A stretch of DNA of 22,296 nucleotides, from the NCBI GenBank assembly GCA_020720565.1, contig DYOK01000019.1:1-22296 (forward strand), given 5' to 3'. A program made the translations under genes and the position numbers. Shown piece by piece: positions 7,599 to 15,161 of this stretch. The stretch's first letter is position 1, and the number at the start of each line of letters is the position of its first letter. Source of the DNA: Acetofilamentum sp. (GTDB lineage Bacteria > Bacteroidota > Bacteroidia > Bacteroidales > JAFGXI01). Under the pieces are notes generated by a model. It made no database searches. It worked only from the letters and a program-made list of their open reading frames with translations, and was not told the DNA's origin.

Positions 7599-8159
7599 TT
7601 ATTTATCGATTTTGGCCGACATAATAAAAAACGAATAATTTTCGTCAATCGGATAAAAACTATAGGTCAGTTTATTTCCTGTTTTACGTGCAATGTCTAT
7701 GAAACCTAAGCCTGCTCCTCCTTTTTCGGAGATGCTGTTGTCCTTCAGTACCGTTTTGTAGTAGTCTCTTAGTTCGTCTTTGCCAAGGGAGTTTATTTTG
7801 TCGATTTTCTCAATCAAAAAGCTTTCTTTATCCTTTTTTAAAATATTTCCAGTTACGATTGTCAATTCTTTTTCGTTATTACTGATTAAAAAGATGCCGT
7901 GACCAATATTTTCTTGTTTGATTCCGTCTACAGGGTCTGCATGTCGACTAATGTTTTGTAAACATTCGACCATTACATTAAACACTTTCTTCTGGCCTGG
8001 AAACTCTTCTGAGCGCAAACCATTTTCGGTTAAACTGGTAAATACCTTCATAATCTCGTGATTAATCTCACCTTCGTATATGAGTTTAACATCGAGTGGA
8101 CGAATGGTTTCGTGAAAATTATACACTAATTCCTGAAAGCTTGGTTTTTTAGTTTCCAT
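7599..8159 (-). CDS. siaB: SiaB-family protein kinase (GHKL fold)
   Basis: 186 aa. SiaB-type proteins are GHKL-fold kinases that phosphorylate SiaC. The ATP-binding landmarks are seen: the N-box VECLQNISRHADP (64-76) with E65 and N69, and the glycine-rich lid EKGGAGLGFIDIARKTG (145-161). The order siaB then siaC on the same strand and the conserved Thr68 in SiaC support a working kinase-substrate pair. ATG at 8157-8159. Immediately upstream is a palindrome of the same shape as the repeat family (AGGTT-TAT-AACCT, 8179-8191). No strict promoter match was found in the 409-base divergent spacer toward pdxA. Confidence 0.87.
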   Translation of the reverse strand: METKKPSFQELVYNFHETIRPLDVKLIYEGEINHEIMKVFTSLTENGLRSEEFPGQKKVFNVMVECLQNISRHADPVDGIKQENIGHGIFLISNNEKELTIVTGNILKKDKESFLIEKIDKINSLGKDELRDYYKTVLKDNSISEKGGAGLGFIDIARKTGNKLTYSFYPIDENYSFFIMSAKIDK

Positions 8160-8178
8160 CTAGTTTGCAGTTTGCATA

Positions 8179-8191
8179 AGGTTTATAACCT
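8179..8191. repeat. AGGTT-N3-AACCT palindrome, related to the intergenic repeat
   Basis: AGGTT TAT AACCT has the same 5-3-5 layout as the AGGTC-N3-GACCT copies, with one compensated change in each arm. It sits 20 bases upstream of the siaB start codon. Membership of the family is plausible but not secure. Confidence 0.4.
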
Positions 8192-8389
8192 ATTAATATA
8201 TTGTGTAATTATCTATGAAATAGCGTGTTGTGAAATAATAATGTCGTATATTAGAGTTAATGTATCAACCGAACACACTTAGTTGGCTAAGATAAAGATA
8301 TTTTTAGATATTCACAATCAATTAATCATAATAATAATATTACTTTTTGATATTAAAATTATCATTCATTTCACATTGTTTGATAGGTT

Positions 8390-8536
8390 ATGGGTCTAGG
8401 CAGCGAAATTGGCATTCGATTAGCGTACAACTTTTTTAGAGATATTCTTTCGAAAAGTCAATTTTGGAGTATTTTTTTTTTATGGAATTATGTTTTTTTT
8501 ACAAAAAGAAAAGAAAAGCTAATTCGCAAAGTTTAA
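8390..8536 (+). CDS. possible small protein, 48 aa
   Basis: ATG at 8390 opens 48 codons ending TAA at 8534-8536. The product would start MGLGSEIGIRLAYNFFRDIL, contain an aromatic hydrophobic stretch (FWSIFFLWNYVFF) able to cross a membrane, and end in a lysine/arginine-rich tail. The codons 8390-8470 look more gene-like than the surroundings. Against it: the second half is poly-T driven, the stop falls inside the pdxA promoter, and there is no convincing promoter of its own. It may be a gene remnant or chance. Confidence 0.25.
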   Translation: MGLGSEIGIRLAYNFFRDILSKSQFWSIFFLWNYVFFTKRKEKLIRKV

Positions 8537-8541
8537 CTTTG
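8534..8541 (+). promoter_or_regulatory. pdxA: -7 element of pdxA
   Basis: TAACTTTG is a perfect TAnnTTTG match. No TTTG is found at the expected -33 distance. The predicted transcript begins near 8547, about 22 bases before the ATG. Confidence 0.5.
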
Positions 8542-8568
8542 TAAACTCAGAAAAAAAGAAAACATCAC

Positions 8569-9600
8569 ATGGAAGATAAAATCAGAATAGGAATTACCCA
8601 CGGCGATATTAACGGCATTGGTTACGAAGTGATAATGAAGGCCTTAATGGATAAACGAATGATAGAATTATGTACCCCTATTATTTATGGTTCGCCTAAA
8701 GTAGCTGCATATTACAAAAAAAATTACGATTTCGAAAATATAAGTTTTAACCAAATTGCACAAGCCGAGCAAGCTAATTCGCGAAGAATAAATATATTAG
8801 ATTGTTTTGCAGACGAACTTAGGGTTGAACCTGGGGTGTCGACCCAAATAGCAGGTAAAGCCGCACTAGTAGCGTTAGAACAAGCCGTTTCCGATTTAAA
8901 ATCGGGTTCAATCGATGCTCTGGTTACTGCACCAATCAATAAAGATAATGTGCAATCCGAAGCTTTTAATTTCCCTGGTCATACCGAATTTCTAAAAGCC
9001 AGATTCGACGCCAACGAAGTTTTGATGATCTTGCTCCATAATAACCTCAGGGTAGGCGTGGTTACAGGACATGTGCCAGTTAAAGATATTTCGAGGTATA
9101 TCACCAAAGCGTTGGTGTTCGAGAAAATTAAAATACTAAACCAGAGTCTTAGAACAGATTTTGGGATACGTAAACCTCGAATTGCAATACTTGGTCTTAA
9201 TCCGCACGCAGGCGATAATGGTTTAATTGGGACCGAGGAAATTGAGCAAATTATACCAGCAATCGAAATGGCTAATCAAAAAGGCATGCTTGCAGTTGGA
9301 CCTTTTGCCGCCGATGGTTTTTTTGGTTCGCACGAATACGAAAAGTTCGATGCCGTTTTGTCCATGTTTCACGACCAAGGATTAGCACCTTTCAAAGCAT
9401 TGGCTTTTGACCAAGGGGTTAACTACACCGCTGGTTTATCTATCATCAGAACCTCGCCAGGCCATGGAACGGGATACAGTATTGTGGGACAAAATATTGC
9501 ATCGGAAGATTCGATGCGTAATGCCATCTATTTAGCCATAGACACATTCCGAAAAAGGTCTGAATTCCAGAAATTAAATTCAAATCCTTTAAACAAATAA
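8569..9600 (+). CDS. pdxA: 4-hydroxythreonine-4-phosphate dehydrogenase
   Basis: 343 aa, full length. This NAD-dependent enzyme of the DXP-dependent pyridoxal-phosphate pathway oxidises 4-phospho-hydroxy-L-threonine. The family landmarks are intact: ITHGDINGIGYEV (9-21), VTAPINKDN (119-127), and the three divalent-metal histidines in FPGHTEF (H138), NPHAGDNG (H213) and MFHDQGLAPFKAL (H268), followed by GVNYTAGLSIIRTSPGHGT. ATG at 8569, with no Shine-Dalgarno. One base separates its stop from the TTG start of the next gene, so the two are co-transcribed and probably translationally coupled, although no pathway link between them is known. Confidence 0.96.
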   Translation: MEDKIRIGITHGDINGIGYEVIMKALMDKRMIELCTPIIYGSPKVAAYYKKNYDFENISFNQIAQAEQANSRRINILDCFADELRVEPGVSTQIAGKAALVALEQAVSDLKSGSIDALVTAPINKDNVQSEAFNFPGHTEFLKARFDANEVLMILLHNNLRVGVVTGHVPVKDISRYITKALVFEKIKILNQSLRTDFGIRKPRIAILGLNPHAGDNGLIGTEEIEQIIPAIEMANQKGMLAVGPFAADGFFGSHEYEKFDAVLSMFHDQGLAPFKALAFDQGVNYTAGLSIIRTSPGHGTGYSIVGQNIASEDSMRNAIYLAIDTFRKRSEFQKLNSNPLNK

Positions 9601-9601
9601 T

Positions 9602-10339
9602 TTGATTCGCACCCCAATAGAGATATTTAAAACACTTTGCACTTGGTCTCGAAAAGTTCTTTCTGTTGTGCTTTTTAGTTCAGGTGTGGCACTTGTTTTG
9701 GCACTGATAATTAGTTTTACTTCATGGCCATATTGGGGCGTTTATCATTTGGGACACTATCAATCGGAATATCAATTTGAGCCCGAATACATTGTGGTTA
9801 TGGGTGGGTCTGGTGTGCCCAGTGCAACCGCACTTATTCGTACTTATCATGCCGCAGTCATTGCGCAAAAACACCCTCAGGCAAAAGTCGTGATTGCATT
9901 ACCTGGCAATCTGCTCGATTCTTTAAGCGATATCAAAAAAATGGAAGCGGAAATGATTCGAAGAGGTGTACAAAACGATTTTAAATTCGAATTTGAAGGT
10001 ACCAATACCCGTTCGCAAGCTCTAAAAATTAAAGCAGAAATCATTACCAATCCCAATGCACCTATTCTAATAGTCAGTTCGCCCGAACACATGTACCGCT
10101 GTATTAAGGTATTTCGTAAGTTGGGTTATCGGAATTTAGCCTCATGGCCAGCTTTTGAGCAAGATTTAACAGACGAGCTATTATATGACAACAGCGAGTT
10201 AGGCGGTAATCAATTTGTTCCCAATGTCGGCAATTCAAAACAGTTTAGATACCAGTTCTGGAATCATTTAAAATACGAAATAGATTTGTTAAGAGAATAT
10301 TTTGCAATTGCTTACTATTATATAAACAATTGGATTTAA
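9602..10339 (+). CDS. ElyC/SanA/YdcF-family (DUF218) membrane-anchored protein
   Basis: 245 aa. One N-terminal membrane helix (about 18-41) precedes a DUF218 domain: IVVMGGSGVPS (64-74), the acidic/Asn motif EGTNTRSQALKIKAE (132-146), and ILIVSSPEHMYRCIKVFRKLGY (155-176). Homologues SanA and ElyC affect envelope barrier function and peptidoglycan precursor metabolism; the exact reaction is not established. The start must be TTG at 9602: an in-frame TAA lies at 9590-9592, there is no in-frame ATG before residue 67, and starting there would delete the membrane anchor and first strand. The TTG is one base after the pdxA stop. After the gene comes a 266-base AT-rich gap; only a weak AT hairpin (about 10399-10427) could terminate it. 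Confidence 0.82.
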   Translation: MIRTPIEIFKTLCTWSRKVLSVVLFSSGVALVLALIISFTSWPYWGVYHLGHYQSEYQFEPEYIVVMGGSGVPSATALIRTYHAAVIAQKHPQAKVVIALPGNLLDSLSDIKKMEAEMIRRGVQNDFKFEFEGTNTRSQALKIKAEIITNPNAPILIVSSPEHMYRCIKVFRKLGYRNLASWPAFEQDLTDELLYDNSELGGNQFVPNVGNSKQFRYQFWNHLKYEIDLLREYFAIAYYYINNWI

Positions 10340-10506
10340 ATACTTTATATATATGCATTGTATTTTTCCAGCTTAAAGCATTTCAAAGAATATATAACAG
10401 ATTTTATATACTATAAAAAATAATCTTTTATCACTTTCTGGTTATTTATGGAATAAATACATTATGACATAAACAATATTTAGACTATTTATTAAGCTTA
10501 AATTGT

Positions 10507-10514
10507 TAATTTTG
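10507..10514 (+). promoter_or_regulatory. tpiA: -7 element of tpiA
   Basis: TAATTTTG matches TAnnTTTG perfectly; no TTTG lies at the normal -33 distance. The start would be near 10520, giving a leader of about 86 nt that opens with a perfect 7-bp hairpin (ATACATT 10522-10528 / AATGTAT 10533-10539, loop TAGC), possibly a 5' stabiliser of the mRNA. Confidence 0.55.
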
Positions 10515-10579
10515 AGGTTAAATACATTTAGCAATGTATATCTTTAGAAAAATATAATTTGAATTACTATTACTTACTT

Positions 10580-10591
10580 AGGTCAAAGACC
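10580..10591 (-). repeat. intergenic palindromic repeat, copy C
   Basis: GGTC-AAA-GACC (10581-10591), read on the minus strand as GGTCTTTGACCTA, matches the repeat core at all fixed positions. It lies in the tpiA leader, 14 bases before the start codon, where the hairpin could affect translation. Beyond the core the similarity to the other copies fades. Confidence 0.5.
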
Positions 10592-10605
10592 ATAACTTTT
10601 AAAAA

Positions 10606-11355
10606 ATGAGAAAAAAAATTGTAGCAGGGAACTGGAAAATGAATACTTTGCCGTCGCAGGGCTTAACGCTAGCCGAAGATATTGTTAGACAAAGCTTTTC
10701 TGACCAAACCGAATTGATTGTTGCACCACCACATACCCATCTGTTTTCGGTATCGAAAGCCATTGCGAACAGTAGGGTGAAATTATCGGCTCAAAATCTG
10801 TCAAACGAGAATTTTGGAGCCTATACAGGCGAAGTTTCTGCCGAAATGCTTGTGGAGTTAGGATGTTCGTATTGTATCATCGGCCACTCGGAGCGTCGCC
10901 AATACCATCACGAAACCGACGAAATTTTACTCAAAAAAACGATTAAAGCGATCGAAGTTGGTTTAACGCCTATTTTTTGCATTGGCGAAAGCCTCGAAAT
11001 ACGAGAGAATAATACGTATTTAGCATATATTTCGAAACAACTCGACCAAAGTTTGCTTAAATTGAGCCGCAATCAAATGGAAAAAGTGCTCATCGCTTAC
11101 GAACCTATTTGGGCAATTGGAACTGGAAAAACAGCGAGTCCACAACAAGCTCAAGAGATACATGCCTATATTAGACAATATTTAAGCACCCATTTTGATG
11201 TTCAAATAGCCGAAAACACTAGCATTTTATACGGTGGAAGTTGTAATGCACAAAATGCGAAAGAACTTTTTTCACAAATCGACATCGATGGTGGGTTAAT
11301 TGGCGGTGCCTCGCTAAAAGCGAACGATTTCATTACAATTGCAAATAGTTTTTAA
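10606..11355 (+). CDS. tpiA: triosephosphate isomerase
   Basis: 249 aa, normal length. It interconverts dihydroxyacetone phosphate and glyceraldehyde 3-phosphate in glycolysis. The active site is complete: N9 and K11 in AGNWKMN, H94 in IIGHSERR (91-98), the catalytic E166 in AYEPIWAIGTGK (164-175), where loop 6 follows, and the phosphate-binding YGGSCNAQN (209-217) and GLIGGASL (230-237). Preceded by its own promoter and a long leader containing repeat copy C; followed after 100 bases by the promoter of the lipoprotein gene, so probably monocistronic. Confidence 0.97.
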   Translation: MRKKIVAGNWKMNTLPSQGLTLAEDIVRQSFSDQTELIVAPPHTHLFSVSKAIANSRVKLSAQNLSNENFGAYTGEVSAEMLVELGCSYCIIGHSERRQYHHETDEILLKKTIKAIEVGLTPIFCIGESLEIRENNTYLAYISKQLDQSLLKLSRNQMEKVLIAYEPIWAIGTGKTASPQQAQEIHAYIRQYLSTHFDVQIAENTSILYGGSCNAQNAKELFSQIDIDGGLIGGASLKANDFITIANSF

Positions 11356-11383
11356 TTTTTTTTATCAATTAATTTTAGATTAG

Positions 11384-11413
11384 TTTGATATCTGAGAGAT
11401 ATTATTAATTTTG
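11384..11413 (+). promoter_or_regulatory. strong Bacteroidota promoter of the TPR lipoprotein gene
   Basis: TTTG (11384-11387), 18-bp spacer, TAATTTTG (11406-11413). Both elements match consensus perfectly. The leader is about 37 nt. Confidence 0.83.
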
Positions 11414-11455
11414 CATTTTAAAATCAGTAAGTTATTGAAATAAAATAGTTTTATT

Positions 11456-13183
11456 ATGAAGAAATTCCAAATAGCATTGGTACTGACCGCCTCTTTAGCG
11501 ATAGTAAGTTGTGGTGGTTTGAAAAAAATGAAAAAAGATGCTCAAAACGTTAAGTACACCGTAACACCAAGTCCTTTGGAGTTACACGGCGACAGCGTAG
11601 AGGTAACCATCAATGGATCAATTCCACCTAAATACTTTAATAAAAAAGTGATAGTGGAAGCAACTCCAGTACTTAAGTACAACGGTGGCGAAAAAGCATA
11701 TGCAGTTAAAAAATTGCAAGGCGAAGCCGTAGAAGACAACAACAAAGTGATTAGCTACACCGAAGGTGGAAGTTTTTCGTATACAGCTAAAGTAGCTTAC
11801 GAAGACGCTATTAGAATGTCTGACCTCGAAGTTCGCATTAAAGGTTATTTAGCTAAAAAACCCGAAAAACCACTCGATTTCGAACCATACAAAGTGGCTC
11901 AAGGTGTAATCTCTACTCCAAGGTTGTTGCGTGCAGAAGGCAAAACCATTATAGGTAAAGATAAATTTGTTAGAGTAACCAACGAAACTAAATATGCCGA
12001 GATTTTATTCGATATTCAACAAGCTGGCGTAAAAAGCTCGGAAACTAAGAGCGAGCAAATGAAAGCCCTTAAAACTTATATCGAAGAAGTTAAAGCCAAC
12101 GAAAGAAAACAATTCAAAGGCGTTTCTATTTCTTCTTACGCTTCTCCCGATGGTGACGAGCAAAAAATCAATGCACCTTTGGCCGATAAACGCGGAAAAA
12201 GCACTTTGGATTTAGTTAACAAAGATTTCAAGAAAGTTGAAGAAGCTAAAGATAAAACAGACTTCATCACTTCGCAAGCTACCCCAGAAGACTGGGAAGG
12301 TTTCAAAGAATTGGTTCAAGCCTCTGAATTAAAAGACAAAGATCTTATTTTAAGAGTTTTATCAATGCAATCTGATCCGATTCAACGCGAAACAGAAATC
12401 AAAAACATTTCTGCTACTTATGTAGAACTTGCAAAAGATATTCTTCCCAAATTGAGACGTTCAAAAATTAACGTTAATGCTGAGTTAGTCGGATATTCTG
12501 ACGATGAGTTAAAATCTATTTTCAGCTCTAAACCTGATAGTTTAAATGTTGAAGAATTACTTTACACAGCTACATTATACGAAGATTTAGATCAACAATT
12601 AGCCGTTTACAAAAAGGCTGAAGAAATTTTCCCACAAGAATGGAGAGGATTTAACAATGCTGGTGCCACTTATTTGAAAAAAGGGGATACCGACAATGCA
12701 AAAGCTGATTTACAAAAAGCTAAAGAACTAAATGCTGGTAACCCCATCATTATGAACAACTGTGCTGCTCTTCAATTGAAATTAGGCAATTATAACGATG
12801 CTGAAGAAATGTTAACTTCTGCTGCTGGTGCTGGAGAAGAAGTAAACTATAACAAAGGTGTTGTTGCAGTTAAAAAAGGTGATTATGCTGCTGCTGTAGC
12901 TGCTTTTGGTTCAGATTGTTCTTTCAACGCTGCCTTAGCTAAACTTTTAAATAAAGACAACACAGGTGCTGCTAAAGCTATCGATTGTTCAGATGACAAA
13001 GCCACTTGCATGGGATACTACTTAAAAGCAGTTATTGGTGCTCGTAACGACGATTCTGATATGGTTCTTAATAATTTAAGAGCTGCTATCGAGAAAAAAG
13101 CGGACTTAAAAGCTCAAGCTAAAACAGATATGGAATTTGCAAAATTCTTTTCTAACGATACATTTAAATCTATTGTAGAATAA
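11456..13183 (+). CDS. outer-membrane lipoprotein with OmpA-like segment and TPR repeats
   Basis: 575 aa. A lipoprotein signal peptide ends at the lipobox IVSC with C19, so the protein is lipid-anchored, probably in the outer membrane. Residues 30-150 look like a beta-rich domain. Residues about 177-350 resemble an OmpA-like fold split by an insertion: ETKYAEILFDI, then GVSISSYASPDGDEQ...PLADKRGKSTLDLV (222-254), an extra acidic helical stretch, and INVNAELVGYSDDE (338-351). Tetratricopeptide-type helices follow at about 364-486 (LLYTATLYEDLDQQLAVYKKAEE, WRGFNNAGATYLKKGDTDNA, IIMNNCAALQLKLGNYNDAE). Strong promoter, strong terminator and GCT/AAA/GAA-rich codons suggest high expression. A peptidoglycan-linking or structural envelope role is inference; I do not know a named orthologue. 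Confidence 0.8.
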   Translation: MKKFQIALVLTASLAIVSCGGLKKMKKDAQNVKYTVTPSPLELHGDSVEVTINGSIPPKYFNKKVIVEATPVLKYNGGEKAYAVKKLQGEAVEDNNKVISYTEGGSFSYTAKVAYEDAIRMSDLEVRIKGYLAKKPEKPLDFEPYKVAQGVISTPRLLRAEGKTIIGKDKFVRVTNETKYAEILFDIQQAGVKSSETKSEQMKALKTYIEEVKANERKQFKGVSISSYASPDGDEQKINAPLADKRGKSTLDLVNKDFKKVEEAKDKTDFITSQATPEDWEGFKELVQASELKDKDLILRVLSMQSDPIQRETEIKNISATYVELAKDILPKLRRSKINVNAELVGYSDDELKSIFSSKPDSLNVEELLYTATLYEDLDQQLAVYKKAEEIFPQEWRGFNNAGATYLKKGDTDNAKADLQKAKELNAGNPIIMNNCAALQLKLGNYNDAEEMLTSAAGAGEEVNYNKGVVAVKKGDYAAAVAAFGSDCSFNAALAKLLNKDNTGAAKAIDCSDDKATCMGYYLKAVIGARNDDSDMVLNNLRAAIEKKADLKAQAKTDMEFAKFFSNDTFKSIVE

Positions 13184-13200
13184 TTAACTACACTAGTTGG

Positions 13201-13229
13201 AAAGCCACCTTTTTTAAGGTGGCTTTTTT
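13201..13229 (+). terminator. intrinsic terminator after the TPR lipoprotein gene
   Basis: Perfect 11-bp stem AAAGCCACCTT (13201-13211) / AAGGTGGCTTT (13216-13226) with a TTTT loop and a T run to 13229. It starts 18 bases after the stop codon. Confidence 0.95.
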
Positions 13230-13250
13230 GTTTTACAACACTTAATTAAT

Positions 13251-13281
13251 TTAGTAAATTTTAATAGAAATTCTATCTTTG
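13251..13281 (+). promoter_or_regulatory. Bacteroidota promoter of the SLC13-cysQ operon
   Basis: TTAG (13251-13254, one mismatch to TTTG), 19-bp spacer, perfect TATCTTTG (13274-13281). Predicted start near 13287, leaving a leader of about 96 nt before the preferred ATG at 13383. The leader holds an interrupted inverted repeat, TTGCA..GTCGT (13319-13330) against ACGAC.TGCAA (13341-13351), which encloses an upstream ATG at 13335. Confidence 0.7.
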
Positions 13282-13382
13282 TAAATTATCCCACTCGCCT
13301 AAATTTGATGAAATAAACTTGCATTGTCGTAATAATGACAACGACTTGCAAAGTATTATTAATTAGAATACTTATAAAATTA

Positions 13383-15155
13383 ATGCTTAGCTTCGATCAA
13401 ATAGTTGTTTTTCTGGTAATTGCATTTATATTAATTTCCTTGTATAAGGAGTTAATTGGTCCTGCTTTTACATTTTTGATTGGGGTAATGATATTGGGGA
13501 TTTTCGAAATTGTAACGCCTAAAGAGATACTGGCGGGTTTTGCAAACGAACAATTGGTGGTGGTTATTCTGTTATTGCTTATCGGCGATATCATCCGTCG
13601 GACAGGATTACTCGATGCCTACTTTGCGAAAATATTCGACAAAAATTCTAGCAAGAAAACTTTTTTGTTTAAAATGACGGCCTCGGTAGCCGGATTTTCC
13701 GCTTTCCTTAACAATACGCCCTTGGTGGCTATTATGATGCCCTATGTGAACAATTGGAGTAAATCGAATGGTATATCGCCCTCCAAAATGTTGATTCCAT
13801 TATCTTATGCTACAATAATTGGTGGTACAGCCACTTTAATTGGTACATCGACCAATTTAATTGTGAATGGGATGGTTATCGAACAAAAAATCATCCCCAA
13901 TATGGAGAAAATTCATATGTTCGATTTTGCTTGGGTGGGCTTACCAATGATAGTCATTGGCGTATTATATCTGGTTTTCTTTTCCGATAAATTATTGCCG
14001 AATCATCAAAGCAAAGTCGATGAGTTTAATAACGATGCTCAAAACTATATTGTCGAAGTGCAAATACGTAAGAACTCGAGCTTAATCGGGAAAACCATCG
14101 AAGAAGCACGCTTAAGGAATTTGCAAGGATTATTTCTAGTTGAGATTATCCGAGACGATCAACGTTATTCGGCCATCTCTCCCGATACACTTTTGCTAGA
14201 AAACGATTACCTGTATTTTGCTGGAAAAACCGAAATGGTTGCAGAACTCTTGCATTTCGATGGTTTAACCTTCCCTCAAATTGGGCTACTCAAACGGAAA
14301 ACAAAAATTGAAGTGGTCGAAATTGTTATCACACATAACTCGTCTTTAATTTCGAGAACCGTAAAAGAAGCCAATTTTAGAGGTAAATACGATGCTGCGA
14401 TATTAGGAATTCAACGTAATGGAGAACGTTTGTCGGAAAAGATTGGCGAAATTAAACTAAAAGCAGGCGACTTACTACTTCTACTTGCCGGTAGCGATTT
14501 AAACAAGCGTGACGATGTACTCGATTTCTATTTTATTTCGAAAGTAAAAGAAATAAACGAAATTCCATTGCCTAAAGCCATAACCTTGATAGCAGGCGTT
14601 TTATTGGCTATTGTATTATCGGCAACAGGAATTATGTCGTTGTTTCTGGCATTGATCATATTACTGGTCATTATTTTAAGCATTGGAATTGTATCACCTA
14701 AAGATGTACACCGCAGTATCGACTATAATTTAATATTAATAATTGGAATGTCATTGGCATTAGGTACTGCCATGGTTAATTCAGGCGTTGCACAATTGAT
14801 ATCTCATACTATAATTTATTCGCTTTCAGGATTTGGCCCCTTTGCTATTTTAGCTGGAATTTATTTTGTCACTTCGATATTAGCCGCCTATGTAACCAAT
14901 AAGGCAGCGCTTGCTATTTCTTTTCCAATATCGTTAACCATGGCTGTAGACATGGGCGTCAATCCCTTACCCTTTGTTTTAGCTGTGGCTTTTGCCTCGG
15001 CCGCAAACTTTATGACTCCTATTGGTTATCAGACCAATCTGATGATTTATGGGCCTGGCGGTTATAAATTTAAAGACTTTTTTATGATTGGAGCACCTTT
15101 AAGTTTTATTTATATGGTAGTTGCCCTGAGTGTTCTATATTTGATGTATTTTTAA
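13383..15155 (+). CDS. SLC13-family sodium/anion symporter with two RCK_C domains, probable sulfate permease
   Basis: 590 aa from ATG 13383. Two halves of membrane helices flank two cytosolic TrkA-C (RCK_C) domains at about 222-290 and 308-375. The first half has the DASS/SLC13 hallmarks FLNNTPLVAIMMP (108-120) and GTSTNLIVNG (154-163); the second half has the matching NKAALAISFP and PIGYQTNLMIYGPGGYKF. Proteins of this layout are widespread bacterial sulfate or dicarboxylate transporters; the cysQ gene 6 bases downstream points to sulfate. An upstream in-frame ATG (13335) would add 16 residues but lies inside a leader hairpin, and MLSFDQIVVF matches the family start better. Substrate choice is inference from the neighbour. 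Confidence 0.88.
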   Translation: MLSFDQIVVFLVIAFILISLYKELIGPAFTFLIGVMILGIFEIVTPKEILAGFANEQLVVVILLLLIGDIIRRTGLLDAYFAKIFDKNSSKKTFLFKMTASVAGFSAFLNNTPLVAIMMPYVNNWSKSNGISPSKMLIPLSYATIIGGTATLIGTSTNLIVNGMVIEQKIIPNMEKIHMFDFAWVGLPMIVIGVLYLVFFSDKLLPNHQSKVDEFNNDAQNYIVEVQIRKNSSLIGKTIEEARLRNLQGLFLVEIIRDDQRYSAISPDTLLLENDYLYFAGKTEMVAELLHFDGLTFPQIGLLKRKTKIEVVEIVITHNSSLISRTVKEANFRGKYDAAILGIQRNGERLSEKIGEIKLKAGDLLLLLAGSDLNKRDDVLDFYFISKVKEINEIPLPKAITLIAGVLLAIVLSATGIMSLFLALIILLVIILSIGIVSPKDVHRSIDYNLILIIGMSLALGTAMVNSGVAQLISHTIIYSLSGFGPFAILAGIYFVTSILAAYVTNKAALAISFPISLTMAVDMGVNPLPFVLAVAFASAANFMTPIGYQTNLMIYGPGGYKFKDFFMIGAPLSFIYMVVALSVLYLMYF

Positions 15156-15161
15156 TAAGCA

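Larger units (their letters stand above)
8160..8568. other. divergent siaB/pdxA spacer
   Basis: This 409-base AT-rich spacer separates siaB from pdxA. It contains a tandem 7-mer AGTTTGC at 8162-8175, the AGGTT palindrome at 8179-8191, a short perfect hairpin CTTAG-TTGG-CTAAG at 8278-8291, an open frame of 48 codons at 8390-8536, and the pdxA -7 element at 8534-8541. The stretch 8390-8470 is visibly less AT-rich than the rest. Confidence 0.6.
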
